Origin: Gammaproteobacteria bacterium UBA2675
GTDB taxonomy: Bacteria; Pseudomonadota; Gammaproteobacteria; Pseudomonadales; Pseudohongiellaceae
Direction of reading: 5' to 3'
NCBI GenBank assembly: GCA_002354805.1
Contig: DEMH01000012.1
Span: 199,391 to 205,208 of the forward strand
Length of the DNA: 5,818 bases
Shown here: positions 1-5,724 of the stretch, one piece after another
Layout: the number at the start of each line of letters is the position of its first letter
How positions within the stretch are numbered: the first letter of the stretch is position 1
Position numbers and translations under genes: made by a program
Notes under the pieces: generated by a model
What the model was told of the DNA's origin: nothing
Databases searched by the model: none
What the model saw: the letters and a program-made list of their open reading frames with translations, nothing else

Positions 1-24
1 TCCCCTTTAACGTCCCCTTTAACA
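1..24 (+). repeat. 12-bp in-frame tandem duplication inside uvrC
   Basis: Bases 1-12 (TCCCCTTTAACG) and 13-24 (TCCCCTTTAACA) agree at 11 of 12 positions. They encode SPLT-SPLT just before the PDILLIDGGKGQ motif of UvrC. The unit is a multiple of three, so the frame is kept. The window begins at the repeat, so further copies upstream cannot be excluded. Confidence 0.8.
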
Positions 25-489
25 CCAGACATTCTGCTGATAGATGGCGGCAAAGGCCAGCTTGCCCAGGCGGTGGACGTGCTTAATCGCCAGCTCTCGC
101 CCGCACTGCTGGCTCAGATGTTGCTGATTGGTATCGCCAAGGGCATCAGTCGGCGGGCAGGGCAGGAGACGCTGTTTCTGGCCGTGGGCGACAGCTATCA
201 GGAGATTGCCATCCCGGCGCACTCACCCGCACTGCATCTGTTGCAGCAGGTGCGCGACGAGGCGCATCGCTTTGCCATCACCGGTCATCGTCAGCGCCGC
301 GCCAAAACCCGCACGCAATCGCCGCTGGAGCAGATTCCGGGCCTGGGCCCGGCACGGCGTCGGGAGCTATTGAAGTATTTTGGTGGTCAACAGGAGGTAA
401 TGCGCGCAAGCGAGGCCGATCTGGCGCGAACGCCGGGCATCAGTAAAAAACTGGCCGCTGTTATTTATGAGTCACTGCATAATGAGTAG
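1..489 (+). CDS. uvrC: UvrC, excinuclease ABC subunit C (C-terminal 162 residues, 5' truncated by window edge)
   Basis: UvrC makes the dual incisions in nucleotide excision repair together with UvrA and UvrB. The reading frame is open from base 1, so the gene begins upstream and the GTG at 73 is internal. The visible part starts at the RNase H-like nuclease domain: LIDGGKGQL lies at fragment residues 13-21, with a conserved Asp at nt 43-45. It continues through the family segments SPALHLLQQVRDEAHRFAI and GHRQRRAKTR. The C-terminus holds a tandem helix-hairpin-helix DNA-binding region (IPGLGPARRRELLKYFGG, then TPGISKKLA). It ends at TAG 487-489 with the C-terminus expected for the family. Directly before PDILLIDGG there is a duplicated SPLT tetrapeptide (nt 1-24), which is not part of the usual motif. 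pgsA follows after 49 bases with no visible terminator, so the two are probably co-transcribed, as in E. coli. Identification is firm. Confidence 0.97.
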   Translation, partial: SPLTSPLTPDILLIDGGKGQLAQAVDVLNRQLSPALLAQMLLIGIAKGISRRAGQETLFLAVGDSYQEIAIPAHSPALHLLQQVRDEAHRFAITGHRQRRAKTRTQSPLEQIPGLGPARRRELLKYFGGQQEVMRASEADLARTPGISKKLAAVIYESLHNE

Positions 490-538
490 AATGCGGCGTC
501 TCCGGGAAGAAGGTGTTACAGATGACAAGGAATAAGCC

Positions 539-1084
539 ATGAATGCTGCCAATCTGGTAACCATGTCACGCGTGCTGCTGGTGCCAGTGATTGTGATGGT
601 GTACTACAGCGGACAGCCGTGGAGCCAGCTTGCCGCTGCCGTGCTTTTCACGGTTGCAAGCCTTAGCGACTGGCTTGATGGTTATCTGGCCCGACGACTG
701 AATCAGACATCAGCCTTTGGTGCATTCCTGGACCCGGTGGCGGACAAGCTGCTGGTGGTCATGGCGCTGGTTCTGCTGACAGCCAACTTCCCCAGCCCCT
801 GGTTTGTGCTGCCGACCGCTGTCATCATTGGCCGCGAGGTGTTCATATCGGCGCTGCGCGAGTGGATGGCGAGTCGCAATCAGCGTGATGCGGTGGCGGT
901 AGCCTATGTTGGCAAGCTCAAGACCACCGTACAGATGATTGCCATTATCGTGCTGCTGGCCTACTCACCAGAATACCCATATTGGCTCTTGCAAATCGGG
1001 TACGGATTGATATATCTTGCCGCCGCTCTGAGCCTGTGGTCGATGGTTATTTATGTGAAGAATGCATGGCCATCACTGAAGTAA
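539..1084 (+). CDS. pgsA: CDP-diacylglycerol--glycerol-3-phosphate 3-phosphatidyltransferase
   Basis: This inner-membrane enzyme transfers the phosphatidyl group of CDP-diacylglycerol to sn-glycerol-3-phosphate, giving phosphatidylglycerol phosphate, the committed step to phosphatidylglycerol and cardiolipin. The complete CDP-alcohol phosphotransferase signature D-x2-DG-x2-AR-x8-G-x3-D-x3-D is present: D44, D47, G48, A51, R52, G61, D65 and D69. The start MNAANLVTMSRVLLVP is typical of the family. Several hydrophobic segments follow (about residues 12-23, 30-42, 70-84, 90-100, 125-140 and 148-172), and the 181-aa length is normal. The ATG at 539 is supported by AAGGA at 527-531 with a 7-nt spacer. 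It follows uvrC by 49 nt and precedes a tRNA-Gly/tRNA-Cys pair, the same order as E. coli uvrC-pgsA-glyW-cysT. Nothing suggests loss of function. Confidence 0.97.
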   Translation: MNAANLVTMSRVLLVPVIVMVYYSGQPWSQLAAAVLFTVASLSDWLDGYLARRLNQTSAFGAFLDPVADKLLVVMALVLLTANFPSPWFVLPTAVIIGREVFISALREWMASRNQRDAVAVAYVGKLKTTVQMIAIIVLLAYSPEYPYWLLQIGYGLIYLAAALSLWSMVIYVKNAWPSLK

Positions 1085-1140
1085 ATTAGGTAAAAATTTA
1101 CGGTTTCGGTGCTTGACATCGTAACGAATGGCATTAGAAT
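1081..1140 (+). promoter_or_regulatory. Stable-RNA promoter for the tRNA-Gly/tRNA-Cys pair, with AT-rich upstream element
   Basis: A perfect -35 TTGACA lies at 1113-1118. A -10 TAGAAT lies at 1135-1140, 16 bp further on, about 48 bp before tRNA-Gly. The bases after the -10 (GCGCC at 1143-1147) form a GC-rich discriminator of the kind found at stringently controlled stable-RNA promoters. Just upstream, 1082-1100 is almost pure A/T and falls where an UP element would bind the alpha subunit. The same stretch forms a 7-bp inverted repeat, GTAAATT (1081-1087) with AATTTAC (1095-1101), overlapping the pgsA stop codon. The promoter call is strong by sequence; the UP element and growth-rate control are inference. 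Confidence 0.8.
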
Positions 1141-1187
1141 AAGCGCCTCTTTCGCAGTGATGCCAAAGACGCAGTAAACCAGTTAAA

Positions 1188-1263
<76 letters not shown>

Positions 1264-1325
1264 AACTTTCGGCCACTGGCCAGTCCGGGTAATATCTGTC
1301 TGCCAGGTAGCCCGGGAAGAGTACA

Positions 1326-1399
1326 GGCTGGGTGGCAGAGTGGTCATGCAGCGGACTGCAACTCCGCGTACGCCGGTTCGATTCCGACCCCAGCCTCCA
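1326..1399 (+). tRNA. cysT: tRNA-Cys (anticodon GCA)
   Basis: Acceptor GGCTGGG (1326-1332) pairs fully with CCCAGCC (1389-1395). The D-stem is GCA/TGC. The anticodon stem GCGGA/TCCGC (1351-1355/1363-1367) encloses CTGCAAC with anticodon GCA at 1358-1360. The discriminator is T1396, the U73 expected for cysteinyl-tRNA synthetase recognition, and CCA is encoded at 1397-1399. The T-loop TTCGATT (1377-1383) is standard. The T-stem GCCGG/CCGAC (1372-1376/1384-1388) contains one C-A mismatch at the second pair (C1373/A1387). It lies 62 bp after tRNA-Gly and is probably processed from the same transcript. Confidence 0.95.
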
Positions 1400-1493
1400 A
1401 CTTTCCTTATCTATCCGATTTTAATCCCTTCCTGCTTCAGCGATCTTCGCCTGATATATGTACAGCTTTTTCATATGCGGTTATTCTGCTGAA

Positions 1494-2417
1494 ATGAAAA
1501 AACTGGCTGAAAGTTTCGTTCACAAATTCCTGACTCCCGTGGCGCTCGTCGTGGCTTTGATCAGCCCATCTATTGCCCAGACAACAGCTGAGTGGCAGAA
1601 CATGGTCAACGCGCTGGAAGCCAGTGTGGCGGCCGCCAGCGACAACAATATCCGTATGTCCATCGGCGTCGCTGGTCTCGCTGGCGTTAACGATGACGCG
1701 ATGGTGCTGTTGGGCTCATCAGAGTCCTATCCGCCAGCGTCCACCATCAAGATGTTGCTAATCGCCACGCTGATGCATCAGGTCGATGCCGGGATGCTGT
1801 CGCTGGATGACACGACAACAGTTGAGCAGAGCGACATTGTCGGCGGCTATGGCGAGATTCAGAACGAACTCGTCCCCAACGAAGTAACTTTAAGACGCCT
1901 GGCCCAGCTGACCGTCACTGTCAGTGACAATACGGCCACCAATGTGCTGGTCGATGTAGTGGGTTATGATGCCATGCAGGCTCTGGCTGATACGCTGGAG
2001 CTGCAGGACATGCAGTTTGGCCGCAAGATGTTCGAAGCTGCCACGCCGCCCGCAAAAGAAAACTACATAACCGCAGCAGACAGCATCAAGTTGCTGAAGG
2101 CAATCTACGACGGTGAGTTTCTAAGTGAGTCATCACGGCAGACCGTCATCGACTGGATGTCAGCGCAGACCGTGAAAACAAAAATCGGTGCAGGCATTCC
2201 GGCTGACGTGCCTATTGCTCACAAAACCGGGGAGAACGCCTCTGTCACGCACGACCTGGGTTACATTCTGTGGCCAGGCAACGAAGTGGCGCTGGCGATT
2301 TTTGCGCAGTCCGAAGAGACAGATGATTTTGATACCGTGCAGGCGACAGTTAATCCGGTCGTCGCCGAGGTGGCTGGCATTATTTACGAGCACTTGAGTG
2401 CGGCGGTGGCACCATAA
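1494..2417 (+). CDS. Exported class A beta-lactamase-like serine hydrolase
   Basis: A 307-aa secreted or periplasmic serine hydrolase of the Beta-lactamase2/class A fold. The frame is open from an ATG at 1458, but the ATG at 1494 is preferred because it starts a clean signal peptide: MKKL, a hydrophobic core at residues 12-27, and likely cleavage after SIA28. No good Shine-Dalgarno precedes either start. TGATATATG at 1452-1460 could be an extended -10, which would put the 1458 ATG at the promoter. Active-site motifs from the 1494 start are S83-T-I-K86 (nucleophile and general base), S144-D145-N146 and K244-T245-G246. The canonical E-x-x-L-N of the omega loop is not visible; that region reads RKMFEAATPPAKEN (177-190), as in many family members of uncertain substrate. 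Beta-lactam hydrolysis is therefore possible but unproven. A diverged, broken copy of its C-terminus lies at 4854-5040. Confidence 0.87.
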   Translation: MKKLAESFVHKFLTPVALVVALISPSIAQTTAEWQNMVNALEASVAAASDNNIRMSIGVAGLAGVNDDAMVLLGSSESYPPASTIKMLLIATLMHQVDAGMLSLDDTTTVEQSDIVGGYGEIQNELVPNEVTLRRLAQLTVTVSDNTATNVLVDVVGYDAMQALADTLELQDMQFGRKMFEAATPPAKENYITAADSIKLLKAIYDGEFLSESSRQTVIDWMSAQTVKTKIGAGIPADVPIAHKTGENASVTHDLGYILWPGNEVALAIFAQSEETDDFDTVQATVNPVVAEVAGIIYEHLSAAVAP

Positions 2418-2431
2418 TTCGGGTGTCACCG
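2404..2431. terminator. Hairpin between convergent genes, possible terminator
   Basis: CGGTGGCACC (2404-2413) pairs with GGTGTCACCG (2422-2431) over 10 bp with one G-T pair and an 8-base loop. The serine hydrolase stop codon TAA (2415-2417) sits in the loop. The DUF5916 gene ends 26 bp further on in the opposite direction, so the hairpin could serve both. No clear T-run follows on either strand, so intrinsic termination is uncertain. Confidence 0.4.
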
Positions 2432-2457
2432 GGCCGCACGCATTGTTGCCTGTTAAA

Positions 2458-4722
2458 TTAGCGCTGGAACAGATAAGAGAACTTTACAAAGAACTGGTCG
2501 CCGTCGCGTTTTAGATCATTACTCAACACCAATTCCCGCTCACCTTCAACGTCCACAATCTCAAAGTTGCTGCTATTGGAGTTGTAACCCAGGTATAGCG
2601 CTGACCAGGGGTTGATCACATAACGCAGCAGCAGGTCTACGTTAAAGTTCTTGCCATCTTCAAGTCTGGTCGCCACGCCCGCATCAGTCTCCTCGTACTG
2701 GGCGATGAAGCGCAGTGACATCTCCCGGCTGAACTGGTAGTTCCAGCTGCTTCTGATAATTTCATTGGTGAATATTTGAACGTTGTTGCTGGTCTCCAGC
2801 TCGCTCAAAAGATAGGTGTTGGACACCCTGAGCCGATCCAGCGGGCGCCAAAGCATCTCAAAATCAAAGCGCTGGCTGTCTGCAACAAAGGGCAGGGCGC
2901 CGGCAGGGGGCACCAGGTTCAGAGATGTTCCCGACTGGAAACTGACTTCAAAATCCAGGGAGCTCAGCATGTTGTTCTCATAGCTGAGGTTCCAGGTGTC
3001 ATAGTCATAGGCAGTGGTTGTCGGCAGACCATTGAAGTCCTGCGGTCTCAGCACTTCAGTAATCTGCGAGACGCCGGCATTGAAACTACTGGTATCGAAC
3101 ACAATGCCGACACCGGGGTTGTTTTGAGCGTAAATTCTGGTTCCATCCATATCTTCCAGATACACCGAGAACAGGATGGTATTCCAGCGGTTGATGGTTT
3201 CGTTTTCCGGGAAGAAGTTAAGCACAACCCGGTTGTGCACGCCTGATGTATCGGCGCGGAAGAAACGATTCTGGAAACCAAGCTGAGTGCGGAAATCGCG
3301 ATTCGTTTCGATCCAGTGCGTGTGAGAACTGATGTTGCGGCTGTTGTGATCGACCAGAATGTTGCGCTGCACGCCGGTGATGGATTGGCCGCCGCCGACA
3401 GGTTCCGTTTCAGTGCCAACCAGCTGCAGCTGCGTGGTCCAGTTGGGATTGATCCGGAAGCGGCCGTCGAGGCTCGCTACCCGATTGTAGCCATCAGCCA
3501 GTTCCCGGTCGGTCACCAGCACACCCACGCGTGACTGATCGGAAATATCGCGGAATGCCCGGACCACCCCAATGGTGGCCTTTTCACCCCGGAGCGGGTC
3601 ACCTTGCGGACGGTTCTCGCCCGGCGCGGCATCGTTCACCAGCATAGTGCCAAAGCCCCAGGGGCCAGAACGCCCGGTGAAGCGCAATCCGCCTTCAGGA
3701 TCGACAATCCTGCGCGTAAACACCAGGGTTGCATCGGTAGCAAAGAAGTCGGCGTTTTCAACAAAGAAAGGGCGACGCTCAGGGAATTGAACCTCGAAGC
3801 GTTCATTCACGGTAACCTGTGGCTCATCAGACTCCACCTGGCTGAAGTCCGGATTCAATGCAAGGTCCAGCACAAAGCTGTCGTTGAATACAAACTTCGC
3901 ATCCAGCCCCAGCTCAAGCTCCGTGTCCTTGACAAAGGCGGGTCCACCCTGAGCCCGACGATCCAGCGAGTCGATGCTTCTGGCAAAGACATACGGGATA
4001 AGCAGATAGTTGTTGCCCGGTGACACATCCCGAATCCCGCTCAAGGTGGCTGCCTGATTCAGGCGGCCATCAATGGCAATCGAGTAGGGCGGCCAGAAGG
4101 TCGATTCATTCAGTCGTGGAATCTGGCGGCCCAGCTGAATACGCCAGGTCTGTTCGGCGCTGTCGGCAAAACGCAGGCTGCGCAGCGGAACCGACATGCG
4201 AACTATGTAACCCTGCTCGGTCAGCTCGCCTTCGCTGTCCCAGACAGCCTCAAAGCTGGTATCGAAGCCTGAGTCGCCCTCTGTCCAGCGGGCATCCCAC
4301 TGAATGCCCAGCGGCGTGGTCTGAAACGCGTATCCACTGCGCTGATCATTAAAGGTGTCAACAATCAGCGTGACGCTGTCGTCGCCGTCGATATTCTCGC
4401 GTGAAGAGAGATTCGCCCTTATCTGGTTTGGCTGCGCATCAAAGGCCAGAAAAACCGCATAGAGATTGTCATTGTCGTAACCAAGATAGACCTCGGTGGC
4501 CTGGGTGGCTGACTGCCCGTCGTTTGGTTGGCGCTGCGTAAAGTTGTCGACCTTGCGCATGTTGCTGGCCAGCGGGGTAGCAGGCCGCATACCGGCAAAG
4601 TCAGCCAGAGTCGGTTCCGACGCAAGTCTGGGAATATCAATTCCCTGTGCACTGGCAGAACCGGCTGTCAGAGCAAACAAGCAGAGTAGAGGTAGGACAA
4701 ACAGGTCTGAGAGTCTTTTCAT
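2458..4722 (-). CDS. DUF5916 / CBM9-like outer-membrane protein
   Basis: A 754-aa exported protein of the family with an N-terminal carbohydrate-binding-module-9-like domain followed by a DUF5916 domain predicted to be an outer-membrane beta-barrel. The signal peptide is MKRLSDLF plus a Leu-rich core, with likely cleavage after ASA25. The CBM9-like beta-sandwich spans roughly residues 35-230 (for example TEVYLGYDNDNLYAVFLAFD, then GDDSVTLIVDTFND). The family hallmark DFSQVESDEPQV, then FPERRPFFVENADFF, lies near 292-327. The rest consists of alternating strands rich in aromatic residues, ending FFVKFSYLFQR. The function of the family is not established; sugar or glycan binding at the cell surface is inference. 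The ATG at 4722 has GGTGA upstream (complement of 4727-4731, 4-nt spacer). It converges with the serine hydrolase gene. No convincing promoter was found in 4723-4800, which is AT-rich at 4760-4787. Confidence 0.9.
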   Translation of the reverse strand: MKRLSDLFVLPLLCLFALTAGSASAQGIDIPRLASEPTLADFAGMRPATPLASNMRKVDNFTQRQPNDGQSATQATEVYLGYDNDNLYAVFLAFDAQPNQIRANLSSRENIDGDDSVTLIVDTFNDQRSGYAFQTTPLGIQWDARWTEGDSGFDTSFEAVWDSEGELTEQGYIVRMSVPLRSLRFADSAEQTWRIQLGRQIPRLNESTFWPPYSIAIDGRLNQAATLSGIRDVSPGNNYLLIPYVFARSIDSLDRRAQGGPAFVKDTELELGLDAKFVFNDSFVLDLALNPDFSQVESDEPQVTVNERFEVQFPERRPFFVENADFFATDATLVFTRRIVDPEGGLRFTGRSGPWGFGTMLVNDAAPGENRPQGDPLRGEKATIGVVRAFRDISDQSRVGVLVTDRELADGYNRVASLDGRFRINPNWTTQLQLVGTETEPVGGGQSITGVQRNILVDHNSRNISSHTHWIETNRDFRTQLGFQNRFFRADTSGVHNRVVLNFFPENETINRWNTILFSVYLEDMDGTRIYAQNNPGVGIVFDTSSFNAGVSQITEVLRPQDFNGLPTTTAYDYDTWNLSYENNMLSSLDFEVSFQSGTSLNLVPPAGALPFVADSQRFDFEMLWRPLDRLRVSNTYLLSELETSNNVQIFTNEIIRSSWNYQFSREMSLRFIAQYEETDAGVATRLEDGKNFNVDLLLRYVINPWSALYLGYNSNSSNFEIVDVEGERELVLSNDLKRDGDQFFVKFSYLFQR

Positions 4723-4853
4723 GGGGTCACCAGGTAGCAGATTGCAGCAAAATCGCCGAATGATATATCTTTATTCCCTAAAAACCTATGCGACACAGTG
4801 ACGCAGCGTGACAATGTGCAACACCACGCGCTGGTCAAGCTGGATTGGAGCTA

Positions 4854-5040
4854 GGCGGCGAGAACGCCTACGTCAAGCAGGATCCTGAATGCATTCTGAG
4901 GCCAGGCATTAACACCGGCGATTTATGTCCAGACCTGATAGATGGATGATTTTGACTCCGTTCAGGATACGTTGAATTTAGTGGTGGCAGAGGTAGCCAG
5001 GATAGTCTATGAATACCCGAAAGAGTTGGGCTCTTGTTAA
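4854..5040 (+). pseudogene. Decayed C-terminal remnant of a second serine hydrolase (beta-lactamase-like) gene
   Basis: Aligned by eye to the intact gene at 1494-2417. Segment 4860-4907 matches 2232-2279 without gaps (37 of 48 bases). Segment 4945-5016 matches 2322-2393 (48 of 72 bases), encoding DDFDSVQDTLNLVVAEVA against DDFDTVQATVNPVVAEVA, with 17 of 24 residues identical over the segment. Between them the remnant is 5 bases shorter (40 against 45), which breaks the frame. In the downstream frame TGA and TAG stand at 4933-4938. The KTG motif is gone and no N-terminal part or start exists. Many differences fall at third codon positions, so the copy probably diverged as a working gene before it decayed. 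The downstream frame ends at TAA 5038-5040. Weak further similarity may reach 4802 (CGCAG then GTGA). Confidence 0.8.
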
Positions 5041-5052
5041 AAGGCGTTCGTT

Positions 5053-5080
5053 TTGACGTACGTACAGGATGGCGTACAAT
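5053..5080 (+). promoter_or_regulatory. yefM-yoeB promoter with overlapping GTAC-type operator
   Basis: TTGACG (5053-5058) and TACAAT (5075-5080) are spaced by 16 bp, a good sigma70 promoter about 45 bp before the antitoxin start. Two CGTACA motifs lie at 5061-5066 and 5073-5078, exactly 12 bp apart, and a third CGTACG palindrome is at 5057-5062. In E. coli the YefM-YoeB complex represses its own promoter through TGTACA-core palindromes 12 bp apart centre to centre. The same spacing here, with the second motif covering the -10, supports autorepression. The promoter is seen in the sequence; the operator role is inferred from the family. Confidence 0.7.
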
Positions 5081-5125
5081 ACAGAACATAAACTGTAAAG
5101 TTAGCTGCACCGTCAGGAGCACGTA

Positions 5126-5368
5126 ATGTCTGGAATTACCGCCACCGAAGCTAGAAGTAATCTCTACCGACTGATTGATGAAACGGCTGAATCTCATCAA
5201 CCGATTATTATCATGGGTAAACGTAACAAAGCCGTACTGATATCAGAAGAGGACTGGTCTGCGATTCAGGAAACACTTTACCTGCTGTCGGTGCCTGGAA
5301 TGCGAGAGTCGATTCGAGAAGGGCTGGCGACACCTGTAGAAGAATGTGATGAGGATCTTGACTGGTGA
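5126..5368 (+). CDS. yefM: YefM-like antitoxin (Phd/YefM family)
   Basis: An 80-aa type II antitoxin. The N-terminal Phd/YefM DNA-binding fold shows as GITATEARSNLYRLIDETAESHQPIIIMG, followed by KAVLISEEDWSAIQETLYLLSVPG (residues 35-58), which closely parallels the E. coli YefM pattern EAAVLMSLEEYNSLEETAYL. The acidic C-terminus (EECDEDLDW) is the expected toxin-neutralising tail. It should bind YoeB and, with it, repress the promoter at 5053-5080. The ATG at 5126 has AGGAG at 5115-5119 with a 6-nt spacer. The stop codon overlaps the toxin start by four bases. The pair is less GC-rich than the core genes (29 of 60 G+C at 5401-5460 against 38 of 60 at 721-780), which fits acquired DNA. Confidence 0.93.
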   Translation: MSGITATEARSNLYRLIDETAESHQPIIIMGKRNKAVLISEEDWSAIQETLYLLSVPGMRESIREGLATPVEECDEDLDW

Positions 5369-5628
5369 CATGGAAGTTGGTCTACACCAAACAAGCACAA
5401 AGGGATGCTAAAAAGCTGGCGTCAGGAGGACTCAAACCAAAAGCAAAGGAGCTGCTGAATCTCATTTCTGAAGACCCCTACACAAAGCCGCCACCGTTTG
5501 AAAAACTCGTTGGGGATTTATCTGGCGCCTACTCGCGACGCATCAATATTCAGCATCGGATCGTTTACCAGGTGTTCGATGAGAAACGCATAGTCAAAGT
5601 TTTAAGACTTTGGAGCCACTACGAATAG
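5365..5628 (+). CDS. yoeB: YoeB-like toxin, ribosome-dependent mRNA interferase (Txe/YoeB family)
   Basis: An 87-aa RelE-superfamily toxin. Family members cut mRNA in the ribosomal A site and stop translation until the antitoxin neutralises them. The family pattern is complete: PPFEKLVGDLSGAYSRRI, then HRIVYQV and a C-terminal SHYE. Residues matching the E. coli YoeB catalytic set are visible: E46, R65 and the terminal His-Tyr (H85-Y86; His83-Tyr84 in E. coli). The start is GTG at 5365 and shares GTGA with the antitoxin TGA, giving translational coupling so that toxin is made only after antitoxin. No lesion is visible, so the pair appears active. It stands between the hydrolase remnant and tRNA-Leu. 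No clear terminator follows. Confidence 0.94.
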   Translation: MTWKLVYTKQAQRDAKKLASGGLKPKAKELLNLISEDPYTKPPPFEKLVGDLSGAYSRRINIQHRIVYQVFDEKRIVKVLRLWSHYE

Positions 5629-5634
5629 TCGAGG

Positions 5635-5664
5635 TTATGAATTTCGGCCACGTTGATATACAAT
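5635..5664 (+). promoter_or_regulatory. Putative promoter of the truncated tRNA-Leu and repeat array
   Basis: The -10 TACAAT (5659-5664, within TATACAAT) is followed directly by a GCGCGC discriminator. The best -35 is the weak TTATGA at 5635-5640 (18-bp spacer). The GC-rich discriminator resembles the one after the tRNA-Gly promoter. It lies 35 bp before the first base of tRNA-Leu. Any transcript would run straight into the repeat array. Confidence 0.5.
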
Positions 5665-5699
5665 GCGCGCCTTCCTTTTCGGCAAGAACCAACCCCCAC

Positions 5700-5724
5700 G
5701 CCCGGGTGGCGAAATTGGTAGACG
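5700..5724 (+). tRNA. tRNA-Leu, 5' part only (25 nt), interrupted in the D-stem
   Basis: The bases read as the start of a bacterial tRNA-Leu: 5' acceptor strand GCCCGGG (5700-5706), TG, 3-bp D-stem strand GCG (5709-5711), D-loop AAATTGGTAGA (5712-5722), then C5723 and G5724 pairing back. The next base should close the D-stem with C but is A, and from here the sequence is the tandem repeat. No anticodon arm, long variable arm, T-arm or 3' CCCGGGC is present in the window. The isoacceptor cannot be read because the anticodon is missing. The position as third tRNA after pgsA suggests the equivalent of E. coli leuZ. It is either truly broken or an assembly joint. Confidence 0.75.

Noticed and set aside
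1458..1493. Longer start for the serine hydrolase at ATG 1458
   Set aside because: It would place 12 residues ahead of a clean signal peptide. The ATG at 1494 gives the expected MKK start, and 1458 overlaps a possible extended -10.
2776..4352. Several plus-strand open frames opposite the DUF5916 gene
   Set aside because: They are antisense shadows of a well-supported 754-aa gene, with no family resemblance and no ribosome binding sites.
4878..5119. Other CAGGA occurrences (4878, 4963, 5114) as further CsrA-like sites
   Set aside because: They lie in coding-derived sequence or the Shine-Dalgarno region and are not enclosed by stems like those in the terminal array.
4868..5200. Minus-strand 110-codon open frame over the remnant and the yefM start
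   Set aside because: It is antisense to the hydrolase remnant, the promoter/operator and the antitoxin, and no recognisable domain is seen.
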